From the NCBI RefSeq assembly GCF_000716445.1, contig NZ_JNWK01000008.1, positions 1 to 64,000 on the forward strand: 64,000 nucleotides of DNA, written 5' to 3'. The notes under the pieces are model-generated. The model did no database searches. It saw nothing but the letters and a program-made list of their open reading frames with translations, and was not told where the DNA came from. The position numbers and the translations under genes were made by a program. The DNA comes from Streptomyces wedmorensis (GTDB taxonomy: Bacteria > Actinomycetota > Actinomycetes > Streptomycetales > Streptomycetaceae). Each line of letters begins with the position of its first letter. The stretch's first letter is position 1. Positions 9,259 through 17,724 of this stretch are shown here, piece after piece.

Positions 9259-10715
9259 GCCTGCTCTCCCTCGCTCGGGACGGCGGCGGCGGTGCGCCAG
9301 CTCGGCTTGCGGAAATGCAGGAAGGCCCACGGGATCACGAAGCCCAGGATGAGCAGGCCGCCACCGACGATGGCGACGTACGCCCAGACGCTGCCGCTGC
9401 CGAACTGGGAGCTGGGGACGAAGCCGATGCACAGCGCGGCGAGCGAGGCGAGCAGGCCGACGACGCACAGGACGCCCAGCGCGGGCGCCCGGTAGCCGCG
9501 GGGGTGGTCGGGCTGGGTCTTCCGCAGCCGGATCGCCGCGGCGAACATCAGCAGGTAGACGATCAGGTACACCTGCGTCGTGATGACCGAGAAGATCCAG
9601 TAGGCGCTGGAGACGTTCGGGATCAGCGCGTACCCCAGAGCGATGACCGTGGTCACGACGCCCTGGGTGACCAGGATGTTCTGCTGGATGCCGTACCTGT
9701 TCAGCTTCTGCAGGAACGGCGGCAGGTAGCCCTCCTGGCGGGAGATCTCCAGCAGGCCCTTGGACGGTCCGGCCAGCCAGGTCAGCATGCCGCCGAGGGA
9801 CGCGGAGATCAGTGCGACGGCGGCGATCGGGGTGAGCCAGCCGATGCCGAAGTACGAGAAGAAGGCGTCGAACGCCTGCATCACGCCCGCCGTGAGGCTG
9901 AGCTGGTCGGCGGGGACGACCCAGCTGATGGCCAGCGCGGGCAGGATGAAGATCAGCAGCACCAGGCCCATGGCCAGGAACATCGACTTCGGGTACTCCT
10001 TCGCCGGGTCCTTCAGCGAGGAGACGTGGACGGCGTTCATCTCCATGCCGGAGTACGACAGGAAGTTGTTGACGATCAGGACGAGGCTCGCCAGACCCGT
10101 CCACTGCGGGAGCAGGTGCGAGGCGTCCATCGGGGCCGCCGAGGGGTTGCCCTGGCCGAGGAAGACCATGCCGAGGACCACCAGCAGGGTGCCGGGGATC
10201 AGGGTGCCGATGATCAGGCCCCAACTGGCCAGTCCGGCCAGCGCCTTCGTCCCGCGCGAGGAGATCCACACGCCCGTCCAGTAGAGGACGACGATGACGA
10301 TCGCGGTGTACGGGCCGTTGGAGGCGAGGGCCGGATCGATGATGTACGCGATGGTGGACGCGACGAACCCGAGGAGGCTCGGATAGTAGAAGATCGTCAT
10401 CGCGAACTGGCACCACACGGCCAGGAATCCGAGCGGCTTCGACAGCCCCTCCGAGACCCAGCGGTACACGCCGCCGTTCCATCCCGAGGCGAGCTCCGCG
10501 GAGACCAGGGCCGTCGGCAGCAGGAACACCACCGCCGGGACCAGATAGAGGAACACGCAGGCCAGGCCGTAGACGGCCATCGTGGGCGCGGCCCGCAGAC
10601 TCGCCACCGACGCGGTCGTCATCAGGGCCAGCGTCACCCACGTGAGGGTGGTGGGCGCCGGCGTCGCGGCCGCCCGTGGCCGCGGGACCTCGGCCGGTGT
10701 GTCGAGACTGCTCAT
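9255..10715 (-). CDS. APC superfamily amino-acid permease (GadC-like antiporter)
   Basis: Transporter of 486 residues with about 12 membrane helices. The second half carries the glutamate:GABA antiporter-like pattern SYSGMEMNAVHVSSLKDPAKEYPK and AGPSKGLLEISRQEGYLP. Substrate is probably an amino acid but cannot be fixed. The ATG at 10715 has GGGAGG 4 bases upstream; upstream in-frame codons fall in repeat DNA and are not used. It is coupled to the small membrane protein downstream. Confidence 0.85.
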   Translation of the reverse strand: MSSLDTPAEVPRPRAAATPAPTTLTWVTLALMTTASVASLRAAPTMAVYGLACVFLYLVPAVVFLLPTALVSAELASGWNGGVYRWVSEGLSKPLGFLAVWCQFAMTIFYYPSLLGFVASTIAYIIDPALASNGPYTAIVIVVLYWTGVWISSRGTKALAGLASWGLIIGTLIPGTLLVVLGMVFLGQGNPSAAPMDASHLLPQWTGLASLVLIVNNFLSYSGMEMNAVHVSSLKDPAKEYPKSMFLAMGLVLLIFILPALAISWVVPADQLSLTAGVMQAFDAFFSYFGIGWLTPIAAVALISASLGGMLTWLAGPSKGLLEISRQEGYLPPFLQKLNRYGIQQNILVTQGVVTTVIALGYALIPNVSSAYWIFSVITTQVYLIVYLLMFAAAIRLRKTQPDHPRGYRAPALGVLCVVGLLASLAALCIGFVPSSQFGSGSVWAYVAIVGGGLLILGFVIPWAFLHFRKPSWRTAAAVPSEGEQA

Positions 10716-10785
10716 GGGCCCTCCCTGGGGGTCGCGCGATTCCCCCCACGCTCGGCGGACCCACGACACCGGGCAACCGGAGGGG

Positions 10786-11015
10786 GCCGTACGGGTGAGG
10801 GCGGGACCCGTCCGCGCGAGGCCGCACGGGTGGGGGCGGGACCCGTCCGCGCGAGGCCGCACGGGTGGGGGGCGTGGGCGGGGGCGGCTCGCGCCGAGGC
10901 ATCCGCGTCAGACCGCTCGCGTCAGGGCTCTCGACGGGCCGCACGCGTCAGGGCGTCCGCCTGAGGCCGTTCGCGTCAGGGCTCTCGACGGGCCGCTCCC
11001 GTCAGGCCGCTCCCG
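10786..11015. repeat. Two intergenic direct-repeat arrays
   Basis: GTACGGGTGAGGGCGGGACC and its near copies (GCACGGGTGGGGGCGGGACCCGTCCGCGCGAGGCC) repeat twice and a half from about 10786 to 10868. A second array of CCGCTCGCGTCAGGGCTCTC-type units, each with CGTCAGGGC, runs from about 10911 to the end of the GlxA-type gene. Both lie between the permease promoter and that gene's 3' end. Confidence 0.75.
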
Positions 11016-11972
11016 TCAGGGCGTCCGTGTGAAGGAGCGCCGGTACGAGCGCGGCGGCACGCCCCGGCGGCGTACGAACTGGGTGCGGAGCACCGCCGCG
11101 CTGCCGAAACCCACCGCGCGGGCCACCTCCTCGACGGGGAGGTCCGTGGTCTCCAGGAGCTCCTCGGCGCGGCTGAGACGCAGCCCGAGCAGCCAGGCGT
11201 GAGGGGTGGTGCCGGTCGAGGCGGCGAACCGGCGGGCGAAGGACCGCCGGCTCATCAGCGCCCGGCGGGCCAGCTCCGCGACGGGCAGCGGCTCGTGCAG
11301 GTGCTCCCGGGCCCAGGCGAGCACCTCGGTGAGCCGTTCGTCGCGGCTGTCCTCGGGGACGGGGGTGGCCAGGTACTGGGCCTGGCCGCCGTCGCGGTGG
11401 GACGGGAGCACCAGGTCCCGGGCGATGGCGTTGGCCGTGGCCGCCCCGTGCTCCCGCCGCAGCAGGTGCAGGCACAGGTCGAAGCCGGCGGCGGCGCCCG
11501 CGCCGGTGACGACACGGCCCTGGTCGACGTAGAGCGCGTCCGGCTCGACGGCGACGTCCGGATGGCGCTCGGCGAGCAGCCCGGCGAACCGCCAGTGCGT
11601 CGTGGCGCGGCGCCCGTCGAGCAGCCCGGCCGCCGCGAGCGCGAACGCGCCGACGCAGTGGGCCGCGACCAGCGCACCCCGTGCGTGCGCGGCGGCCAGC
11701 GCGTCGAGGACGGCGGGCGCCGGGGGCGTACGGAACCCGGCCCACGGCAGGGCGATCACCAGGTCGGCGGCGGCCAGCCGTTCGAGACCGTGCTCGACGA
11801 CCAGCGGCAGCCCGACGTCCGTACGGACCCGCCCCGGCCGGTCCGTGCACAGCGCGAAGTCGAACAGCGGCAGGCCCTGGCCGCGCGCGTCGAACACCTC
11901 GGAGACGATCCCGGCCCCGAGCATGCCGACACCGGCCGGGGCGTAGGCGGCGACGGTGGTGAACGGCGGCAT
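11016..11972 (-). CDS. GlxA family transcriptional regulator (DJ-1/PfpI plus AraC HTH)
   Basis: Regulator of 318 residues. The N-terminal DJ-1/PfpI-like domain (about 1-180) keeps the nucleophile-elbow-like AAHCVGAFALAAAGLLDG. A C-terminal AraC domain has two helix-turn-helix units (about 215-312): LARRALMSRRSFARRFAAS and VEEVARAVGFGSAAVLRTQF. Such proteins often activate catabolic genes. It is divergent from the MBL-fold gene, its likeliest target. Confidence 0.85.
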   Translation of the reverse strand: MPPFTTVAAYAPAGVGMLGAGIVSEVFDARGQGLPLFDFALCTDRPGRVRTDVGLPLVVEHGLERLAAADLVIALPWAGFRTPPAPAVLDALAAAHARGALVAAHCVGAFALAAAGLLDGRRATTHWRFAGLLAERHPDVAVEPDALYVDQGRVVTGAGAAAGFDLCLHLLRREHGAATANAIARDLVLPSHRDGGQAQYLATPVPEDSRDERLTEVLAWAREHLHEPLPVAELARRALMSRRSFARRFAASTGTTPHAWLLGLRLSRAEELLETTDLPVEEVARAVGFGSAAVLRTQFVRRRGVPPRSYRRSFTRTP

Positions 11973-12053
11973 GCGGGGAGTGTGGCACGATTCGCGCGAT
12001 CAGTGGCAGTGCGGCCACTCGTGAAGGGGCGCCGGGCGCAGAAGACTTGGGGC

Positions 12054-12665
12054 ATGACGACGACGAAGAACAGCGGCGACGCCCCCGGCTCCCGCACCGC
12101 GACCTACACGATCCTGACCACCGGCTACACCCTCTCCACCGGCCCGGGGGTCGCCGCCACCGTGTCGTACGTCCACGACGGCGACCGGCACGTCATCGTC
12201 GACCCCGGCATGGTGGCCGGCCGCGACCGGATCCTCGGCCCGCTCGCCGAACTCGGCCTGGGCCCCGAGGACATCACCGACGTGGTCCTCAGCCACCACC
12301 ACCCCGACAACACCATGAACGTCGGCCTCTTCGGCCACGCCCGCGTCCACGACCACAAGGCGATCTACGAGAACGACCAGTGGACCGACCGCGACGCCGA
12401 GGGCCACGAACTCACCCCGTCCCTGCGCCTCATCCGCACGCCCGGTCACAGCGCCGAGGACATCACGCTGCTCGCCGGCACCGCCGACGGCGTCGTCGCC
12501 TTCGTCGGCGACCTCTGGTGGCGCCCCAACGGCCCGGTCGAGGACCCGGTCGCCCCGGACCACGCGATCCAGCGCGACTCGCGCATCCGCGTCCTCGCCG
12601 CCACCGACGTCATCGTCCCCGGCCACGGCCCGGCCTTCCCCGCCGACGACACGGCGCCGCTCTAG
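12054..12665 (+). CDS. MBL-fold metallo-hydrolase
   Basis: Protein of 203 residues with the MBL fold: strand-rich N-terminus, metal motif LSHHHPDNTMNVGLFG (about residue 81), RTPGHSAEDITLL, FVGDLWWRP and VPGHGPAFPA. The usual HxHxDH reads H-H-H-P-D-N, so the last His is Asn; one metal site may be altered. It resembles MBLAC1-like enzymes. The stop codon lies inside the stem of the following terminator. Confidence 0.8.
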   Translation: MTTTKNSGDAPGSRTATYTILTTGYTLSTGPGVAATVSYVHDGDRHVIVDPGMVAGRDRILGPLAELGLGPEDITDVVLSHHHPDNTMNVGLFGHARVHDHKAIYENDQWTDRDAEGHELTPSLRLIRTPGHSAEDITLLAGTADGVVAFVGDLWWRPNGPVEDPVAPDHAIQRDSRIRVLAATDVIVPGHGPAFPADDTAPL

Positions 12666-12728
12666 GCCGTCTCTTCCGGATCTTGCCCGACCCGCGCCGC
12701 CCGGCAAGATCCGGAAGAGACGGCCTAG
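12662..12728. terminator. Perfect 26-bp hairpin terminator overlapping a stop codon
   Basis: 12662-12687 and 12703-12728 are perfect reverse complements (CTAGGCCGTCTCTTCCGGAT...) with a 15-base loop. The left arm contains the TAG of the MBL gene. Confidence 0.85.
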
Positions 12729-12841
12729 GCCCGGGGCCGGGTCCGGGTCCAGGTCCGTCGCGCACCCGGGGGTGTCACGCGGAGGCGTCCTGCCCGGGGC
12801 ACCCGCGCACAGGGCGACGGGGCGCCCTAGAATCGGCTTCC

Positions 12842-13201
12842 ATGTCGAAGCCTGACGAGCTGCTCGTTGACATCGCCGCCACGGTGGAGTCCGGGCGGAG
12901 CAATCAGATGTCCCTCACCGTGGTCACGGGGGGTGCGGTCCTCACCGGTCGGTTGGCCCCGGAAGCGCTGTGGAGACAGCGGGTGTCGGAGGTCCTGACG
13001 GACTCGGCCCGCCTGGGCGAGTTCTCCGCCGTCTTCGGTCCCACCGAACACGGCAAGGAACCCCCCACCCACCTTCACTTCCACCTCGCCCGCATCCTCC
13101 AGGGCACCGTCGGCATCCCGGAGACCGGCGGCATGTACCGCGTGGCGATCGCGGACGTGAGCGCCTGGACCGTGGGAGACGTCAGCTACATCGACAACTG
13201 A
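12842..13201 (+). CDS. Small conserved protein, possibly GvpU-like
   Basis: Protein of 119 residues: MSKPDELLVDIAATVESGR, then a strand-rich body with LTVVTGGAVLTGRLAPEALW and a closing pattern ARILQGTVGIPETGGMYRV, VSAWTVGDVSYIDN. This looks like the GvpU-type gas-vesicle accessory family, but I am not certain and no other gvp gene is near. A truncated paralogue lies at 37.2 kb, again beside a MerR-like gene and cold-shock genes. Confidence 0.65.
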   Translation: MSKPDELLVDIAATVESGRSNQMSLTVVTGGAVLTGRLAPEALWRQRVSEVLTDSARLGEFSAVFGPTEHGKEPPTHLHFHLARILQGTVGIPETGGMYRVAIADVSAWTVGDVSYIDN

Positions 13202-13357
13202 CCGACCGCATAGACAACCGACCGACTACATCGACAGCTGACCGACGGCTACGGCTACGGCTCCACTGCCGCTCCGCCCCCGTCCCACCGGCCCCGTGCG
13301 GGGGTCCGCCCTTGTGCCCTGTCGGCCCCGGGCGGCCCCTGTCGGCAGTGCACCGTC

Positions 13358-13672
13358 GGCCCCTACGTCTTCCCGCCCGTCCAGGTCGGCGGCCGCCTCG
13401 ACGTCGTCTACGACCCGAACCGCCCGCAGGAGGTCAGCCTCCCGGAGCGGCTCCCCGAGAGCACACGCGCCCTGCTCCTCGTCCTCGCCGCACTCCTCAC
13501 CGGCTCGCTGCTCCTCATCGCCGACATCGACCGGCCCTTCTCCGGCCAGATCCGCATCTCCGCCTCCACCATGGAGGAGACCGCCGCGGACATCGCCGAG
13601 GACTTCACCCACGACCACCCCGGCCGCCCCCTCCGGTGCGATCCCCAGGGCCGCCGCACGACGACGCCGTGA
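13358..13672 (+). pseudogene. Membrane-protein fragment, N-terminus missing
   Basis: An open stretch without a proper start encodes PYVFPPVQVGGRLDVVYDP, a pattern seen at the end of DUF3592-type proteins. A hydrophobic helix (ALLLVLAALLTGSLLLIAD) follows, then DRPFSGQIRISASTMEET, which recalls DUF4239 bestrophin-like C-termini. It ends at TGA 13672. It appears to be a 3' remnant or a fusion of two remnants. Confidence 0.45.
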
Positions 13673-13855
13673 GCACTGATCCGACCGTGCGTCAGGCGAG
13701 TGTCGTGCCGACGGGCTCGCGGGCGACCGGCGGGCGTACGCGGGGGTCTCGCCGGTGAGGGTCGCCAAGGACCGGTACGTCCCCGGCAAGTGGCCCAGTC
13801 GGCCCGCCTGGAATTGGCCCGTGTGAGGGATCAACTGCGCACTACCGTAGGCCTC

Positions 13856-14635
13856 ATGACAACGAGATCCACTTCGGCCGACGGGCCCGCGTCCCTGGCA
13901 TCGGCCGAGGCGCCGATGCGCCAGGCCCGTAACTCCGCCGCCCTTTGGATCGCGACCGGCCGAAGCCGGGGGCATGAGGTCGTCCGGCGTCGCGGATTCG
14001 TCGCTGCCGACGGCGACGAGCGCGCCGGCCTGCGGGTCCTGATCCAGGAGTCCGACCTCGACGCGGGCGAACTGGCCGAGTTGGGCGAGCTGGTCCGCGG
14101 GGCCGCGGGCCCGGTGAACGTCGAGGATCCGTTCGGCTCGACCGACCTGAGCCACCTGGGCATGCGCAGCTGGCAGATGCCGGTCATGCTGCGCCGGCCC
14201 GGGCCCGTCGGCGAACCGGCGCTGGAGGTGATCAAGGTCCGGCGGCCCGAGGACCTCCAGGCGGCGGAGCGGATCGTGATCGACGGCTTCGAGCTGACCG
14301 GGTTCGAGCCCTACCGCCCCGGCGAGCTGTTCCCGATGTCGTTCATCGAGCAGCCGGGCGTGGACGTGTTCGTCGCCCTGCACGACGGCGTGGCCGCGGG
14401 AGCCTGCGTCAGCGTCGTCGACGACGGAGTCGGCAGCCACTACTGGGTCGGTACGTCCCCGGCCTTCCGGTCGCGTGGCGTGGGGCGGGCCGTCATGCTC
14501 GGCGCCCTCGCCCACGTGGCCGACCTGCCGGTCACCCTCACCGCTTCGAAACTGGGCAGGCCGCTGTACGAGTCCCTGGGCTACACCGTCGCGGCACCTT
14601 CGACGTGGTGGGCCTCCGTTCCGGCGACACCGTAG
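13856..14635 (+). CDS. GNAT family N-acetyltransferase
   Basis: Protein of 259 residues. The C-terminal half (about 115-255) has the GNAT acetyl-CoA loop as SPAFRSRGVGRAVMLGALAH (Q/RxxGxG/A) followed by LYESLGYTV, the usual end motif. The N-terminal half may be a degenerate second GNAT domain. The ATG at 13856 is chosen; an earlier in-frame GTG is possible. Acceptor substrate unknown. Confidence 0.75.
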   Translation: MTTRSTSADGPASLASAEAPMRQARNSAALWIATGRSRGHEVVRRRGFVAADGDERAGLRVLIQESDLDAGELAELGELVRGAAGPVNVEDPFGSTDLSHLGMRSWQMPVMLRRPGPVGEPALEVIKVRRPEDLQAAERIVIDGFELTGFEPYRPGELFPMSFIEQPGVDVFVALHDGVAAGACVSVVDDGVGSHYWVGTSPAFRSRGVGRAVMLGALAHVADLPVTLTASKLGRPLYESLGYTVAAPSTWWASVPATP

Positions 14636-14690
14636 CGGTGAAGCCCGCCGGCGCCGGGTGCGTCGGGCCCGGAGGAGCGAGGTGACGACG

Positions 14691-14735
14691 ACGAAGGCCC
14701 CGGTCTCCGGCCAGGGCCTTCGTTCGAGAGCGGAC
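14691..14735 (-). repeat. Degenerate tRNA-terminator scar (copy 0)
   Basis: ACGAAGGCCC at 14691 pairs with GGGCCTTCGT at 14714-14723, followed by TCGAGAGCGGACGAGG. Compared with the copy at 22.7 kb (hairpin, then TTCACGAGCGGATGACGG), this is a decayed version of the same tRNA-end plus terminator unit. It probably also terminates the GNAT gene. Confidence 0.5.
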
Positions 14736-14767
14736 GAGGCGCCCTCAGCACGCGGCCCCGCTTCCGC

Positions 14768-15106
14768 TCAGTCCGAGGCGGGCGGCCGGCCCTCGGCCGC
14801 CGCGCGGCGGTATTCGGCGTTGATGCGCTGGGCTTCCTCGAGCTGGTCCTCGAGGATGATGATGCGGCAGGCGGCCTCGATGGGAGTGCCCTGGTCGACG
14901 AGTTCCCGGGCGCGGGCGGCGACGCGCAGCTGGTAACGGGAGTAGCGCCGGTGGCCGCCCTCGGAACGCAGCGGCGTGATCAGGCGGGCTTCCCCGAGGG
15001 CGCGGAGGAACCCGGCGGTCGTGCCGATCATTTCGGCGGCCCGGCCCATGGTGTAGGCGGGGTAGTCGTCATCATCGAGACGGCCGAGCGCATCGTCCGC
15101 TGTCAT
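14768..15106 (-). CDS. MerR-like helix-turn-helix regulator (paralogue 1)
   Basis: Protein of 112 residues: acidic N-terminus (ALGRLDDDDYPAYTMGRAAE), a MerR helix-turn-helix (about 18-60) ending in SEGGHRRYSRYQLRVAARA, then a helical segment (EDQLEEAQRINAEYRRA). No effector domain is present. The ATG at 15106 has GGAGGG 7 bases upstream. A paralogue at 35681-36019 is about 85-90 % identical. Both lie upstream of CBS/cold-shock genes, which suggests a dedicated regulator of that module. Confidence 0.8.
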   Translation of the reverse strand: MTADDALGRLDDDDYPAYTMGRAAEMIGTTAGFLRALGEARLITPLRSEGGHRRYSRYQLRVAARARELVDQGTPIEAACRIIILEDQLEEAQRINAEYRRAAAEGRPPASD

Positions 15107-15231
15107 TCTCAGACCCTCCGCCCCACCTTCCGGTGCGCGCCGGGGATCCGACGCCTTCACCGAGGGTAATGCTCCCATCCGCACCACAGGAACCACGGGG
15201 CCGTGCCGTGCATCCGTACGGGACGTGACGA

Positions 15232-15261
15232 GGGCCCGACCGGTGCGTACCGGTCGGGCCC
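15232..15261 (-). terminator. Terminator of the SCO5918-like gene
   Basis: A 13-bp perfect stem GGGCCCGACCGGT / ACCGGTCGGGCCC with a 4-base loop, 35 bases beyond the stop of the gene at 15297. A related hairpin (GAGAGGGCCCG...) lies at 37466-37503. Confidence 0.75.
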
Positions 15262-15296
15262 CTGCCATGGGCGCGCGAGGCGCTCCCGTCCGCTGG

Positions 15297-15593
15297 TCAG
15301 ATCACCTTGGACGGGTCGATCGGGGCGGACGACCGCCCGAACGGGCCGGCGGTGGCCGCGGGGCGGGTACGGCAGGTGAAGCCGAGCCGGGTCATGGCCC
15401 GGACGACCTCGCCGGAGCTGAAGTCGCGGCGGTCCTGGCGGGTGATGACGGCGCCGACCTGCATGGCGGGGTACTCGCGGCGTCCGATGACCACGGACTC
15501 GCTGGTGACGGGCTCGGGCTTGACGTCCTGCATCGTTTCCAGGACACCGTTCTTCGTCAGATCGAACGGGAAGCGGGCGATGACGCAGCGCAT
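15297..15593 (-). CDS. SCO5918 family protein
   Basis: Small basic protein of 98 residues starting MRCVIARFPFDLTKNGVLE, a start I recognise from the Streptomyces SCO5918 family, which is usually encoded beside cold-shock and DEAD-box helicase genes. Internal motifs are VVIGRREYPAMQVG and VITRQDRRDFSSGEVVRAM. Biochemical function unknown; context suggests RNA metabolism in the cold. It lies downstream of a CBS gene in the same orientation. Confidence 0.75.
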   Translation of the reverse strand: MRCVIARFPFDLTKNGVLETMQDVKPEPVTSESVVIGRREYPAMQVGAVITRQDRRDFSSGEVVRAMTRLGFTCRTRPAATAGPFGRSSAPIDPSKVI

Positions 15594-15645
15594 AGGACCT
15601 CACAGAGAAGGAGACGGGATAGGTCGGTACGGCAGGGTGTGGGGC

Positions 15646-15912
15646 TCAGGGGTGGAATGGAGGGTTCGCGGGGCGCAGGTCGCGCAGCCGTGCCCGATCG
15701 GTGTAGGCGGGGGTCGCGCGGAAGCCGGTGAGCTGGGACAGGGTGACCAGGCCGGTGGGCCGGCCGTCGTCGTCACGGACGACGAGGCGCCTGGTGCCGG
15801 CCCCGCTCATGACCGCCAGGGCCACCTCGACGGTCATGTCGGCCCAGACGTGCGGATCCGCCTCGCCGTCGCGGATCTCCGGCAGACGATCCGTCAGGTA
15901 CGTGCTGTTCAA
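15646..15912 (-). CDS. CBS-like single-motif protein (paralogue 1)
   Basis: Protein of 88 residues. The core is DMTVEVALAVMSGAGTRRLV, then RDDDGRPTGLVTLSQL, a single CBS motif; two would make a ligand-binding module, so dimerisation is expected. The TTG start at 15912 is supported by GGAAGGA 5 bases upstream. A paralogue lies at 37718. It sits where the other module carries a DEAD-box helicase, between csp and the downstream genes. Confidence 0.75.
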   Translation of the reverse strand: MNSTYLTDRLPEIRDGEADPHVWADMTVEVALAVMSGAGTRRLVVRDDDGRPTGLVTLSQLTGFRATPAYTDRARLRDLRPANPPFHP

Positions 15913-16121
15913 GCGAGTCCTTCCTCGGGGCGGTGCGCATCCGGGAATTCCCCGGCGAAACCGGCGAACCGGCGAACGAATGGCGGGGAGTGCGTCGAGG
16001 CGGTGTCGAAGGCAGAAAAGAAATCCGATTCGACAACCGGCGCGGCGTCCGGTCGAAAGCGGTGGACGCGCAGGCTCGGGGAACTTTCCGGAGCCCGTGC
16101 CGGGGAGGGGAGAGCATGCGG

Positions 16122-16155
16122 CTGGGGCCCGCACCCCGAGGGATGCGGGCCCCAG
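16122..16155 (-). terminator. Terminator of csp paralogue 1
   Basis: CTGGGGCCCGCA / TGCGGGCCCCAG with a 10-base loop, 27 bases past the csp stop. The second csp gene has the same hairpin at 39804-39837, nearly base for base, so the duplication included it. Confidence 0.85.
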
Positions 16156-16181
16156 CCACGTCTGCGTCGCGCGCGTCAGCT

Positions 16182-16385
16182 TCAGGCGGGAACGATGTTC
16201 TCGGCCGTCGGGCCCTTCTGGCCCTGCGCGATGTCGAAGGTCACCTTCTGGCCTTCCTGGAGCTCGCGGAAGCCCTGGGCGGCGATGTTCGAGTAGTGGG
16301 CGAACACGTCGGGGCCGCCACCGTCCTGCTCGATGAAGCCGAAGCCCTTTTCCGCGTTGAACCACTTGACGGTGCCGCTGCTCAT
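16182..16385 (-). CDS. Cold-shock protein, CspA family (paralogue 1)
   Basis: Full-length 67-residue OB-fold protein that binds single-stranded RNA/DNA. RNP-1 is KGFGFI and RNP-2 is DVFAHYS (usually VFVHFS), inside [20 protein letters not shown]. It differs from the second copy only at a few positions (MSS/MAA, AAQ/ASQ, VPA/VSA). AAGGAG precedes the ATG. The leader is long and carries a box shared with the second copy. Confidence 0.95.
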   Translation of the reverse strand: MSSGTVKWFNAEKGFGFIEQDGGGPDVFAHYSNIAAQGFRELQEGQKVTFDIAQGQKGPTAENIVPA

Positions 16386-16560
16386 GTCATTCTCCTTCGG
16401 GGGGGTCGCCGGAATTCGCACTGCGCGGATTCCGTGTCGCCGTGATGATCGCCCCGCCGGAGAAACCGGAGAAGAATAAACGCCCCGGCGGCCCGTAGGG
16501 CACGCCCGGAAGCACTCGTTTTTCGGGAACCACAACTGCAACTGAAATCGAGACTAGCAC
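16386..16560 (-). promoter_or_regulatory. csp paralogue 1 promoter and long conserved leader
   Basis: Read on the minus strand, GTGCTAGTCTCGATTT gives a possible -10 (TAGTCT), followed by CAGTTGCAGTTGTGGTTCCC (CAGTTGCAGTT is the complement of 16534-16544). The same order, GTGCTACTGTCGAACT then CAGTTGCAGTTTTGG, stands before csp paralogue 2. If the -10 is right, the transcript starts just at the box and has a leader of about 150 bases, as in cold-inducible csp mRNAs. Confidence 0.55.
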
Positions 16561-16724
16561 GCCGATTCAGCCGCCGTCGGGTGAATTCACGCCGCTCTTT
16601 TCATACGTCAAGAACTCTTACCGCGCCGCCCGTCACAAACTCATCCCGCCGGCACAGATATTCCTCCGCGGGCCCGGGTGGTTCGAGGCTGCTCCGCGCC
16701 GTGCGAGTCATCCGGACGACGACG

Positions 16725-16805
16725 AAGCCCCAGGTCACTGACCTGGGGCTTGGTAGAAGAGCGGATGACGGGAATCGAACCCGCGTCATGAGCTCGGGAA
16801 TCACC
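16725..16805 (-). repeat. tRNA-Gly 3'-half scar with terminator (copy 1)
   Basis: Read on the minus strand, 16805-16761 gives GATTCCCGAGCTCATGACGC followed by the T-arm GGGTTCGATTCCC and acceptor strand GTCATCCGC. The hairpin AAGCCCCAGGTCA / TGACCTGGGGCTT (16725-16751) follows. There is no 5' half of a tRNA, so this is an attachment-site duplicate left by a tyrosine-recombinase element. CCC sits in the anticodon-loop position, hence tRNA-Gly. Confidence 0.75.
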
Positions 16806-16825
16806 CGATCGCCCCCGGACGCGTT

Positions 16826-17098
16826 TCACCCGCGTTCTTCCTCTTCGGCCTCCATGCGGCGGATTCCCTGGTGGGTGAGGGAGACCATCGCGGGGGTGTT
16901 GCCGGGTTCCCAGTCGATGGTGATCAGGTCCTCGCCGGCGAGGTAGGTGCAGGCGGCGGCCAGGTCCTCCTCCGGGATGCGCAGGTCGTTCCGCAGCTTC
17001 CGTCCCGGGACTCCGAGGAGACGGTTGCCTTCGGTGGCTTCGTAGAGGGCGGTCAGGACCCGTTCGCGGTAGACCTGTCGCTCGCGGAGTGTCGCCAT
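16826..17098 (-). CDS. Small winged-helix-like protein
   Basis: Protein of 90 residues beginning MATLRERQVYRERVLTALYE, with GRKLRNDLRIPEEDLAAACT and YLAGEDLITIDWEPGNTPAM. It resembles a single winged-helix domain (helix-helix-recognition helix-wing). Homologues of this type are frequent beside mobile DNA, but I know no function. Its 3' end abuts the tRNA scar. Confidence 0.65.
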   Translation of the reverse strand: MATLRERQVYRERVLTALYEATEGNRLLGVPGRKLRNDLRIPEEDLAAACTYLAGEDLITIDWEPGNTPAMVSLTHQGIRRMEAEEEERG

Positions 17099-17139
17099 GA
17101 CCGAGTCCTTTCATGCGTCTGAGGAACGGCCGACGCTCC

Positions 17140-17514
17140 TCACACCTCGTCGACGTGGGTGCCGGTGCGGGAGGGCGGTCTGCTGGTGGCGAGCCAGGAG
17201 AGGGCGGGTTCCGCGGCGGATGCGGTGTCGACGGTGAGGTGGAGCCGTGTGCCGCCTTCGGGTACGGGGTAGCTGCGCTGTTCCGCCCCGGCGAAGGAGC
17301 GGCGGATCACCTGGGCGACCGCGCGGGCGGCTTCGGGGGTGGCGGCGACGATGCGGATCTCGGCGTGTCCGGCCGAGGGCGGCATCGCGGTGTCGGTGGG
17401 GTGCAAGGTGTGCGGTCCCTTCACGGGAGGGCGAGAAGCCGGCGGGTGGGTTGTCCCGGGTGTCGGGTGCCCCACCCGCGGCCTTCGGTCGGAGGAGTGG
17501 TCAGGGGTGCTCAC
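17140..17514 (-). CDS. Hypothetical protein, coupled
   Basis: Protein of 124 residues. A Pro-rich, probably disordered N-terminus (to about residue 45) precedes a small alpha/beta domain (AEIRIVAATPEAARAVAQVI, then TRLHLTVDTASAAEPALSWL). The GTG start overlaps the TGA of the upstream gene (GTGA), which supports this long form. Family not recognised. Confidence 0.6.
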   Translation of the reverse strand: MSTPDHSSDRRPRVGHPTPGTTHPPASRPPVKGPHTLHPTDTAMPPSAGHAEIRIVAATPEAARAVAQVIRRSFAGAEQRSYPVPEGGTRLHLTVDTASAAEPALSWLATSRPPSRTGTHVDEV

Positions 17515-17720
17515 GGCCAGGTGCCCGTGCGCCTGCGGTGGGCGGCTTGCTCCGTCGGTGTGCGGTGGCCGTGGCCGGGCGGCCGGCGAATGGCCGGGAA
17601 GGGGTCGCCGAAGTGGTGGGCGGCGATGCGTGCGTCGTGCTGGGCGTTGAGCCGGTGGATCAGGCGCGTGCCGAGCGCGATCAGCAGGGCGATCGCGGCG
17701 ATCGTGATCAGGGTTTCCAC
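17511..17720 (-). CDS. Small membrane-anchored protein
   Basis: Protein of 69 residues: one N-terminal helix (METLITIAAIALLIALGTRL) then a basic, His/Arg-rich cytoplasmic tail. GTG start with GGAGGTGA just upstream. It overlaps the next gene by 4 bases and follows the DUF5994 gene by 4 bases, so three genes form one transcript. Confidence 0.65.
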   Translation of the reverse strand: METLITIAAIALLIALGTRLIHRLNAQHDARIAAHHFGDPFPAIRRPPGHGHRTPTEQAAHRRRTGTWP

Positions 17721-17724
17721 GGGG

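Noticed and set aside
13226..14515. Long minus-strand frame over the GNAT gene
   Set aside because: High-GC antisense frame; acidic/Gly-rich translation without domains, while the plus strand carries the acetyltransferase motifs.
16761..16805. A complete tRNA gene at the scars
   Set aside because: The 5' acceptor strand, D-arm and 5' half of the anticodon stem are missing in all six copies; only the 3' half is there.
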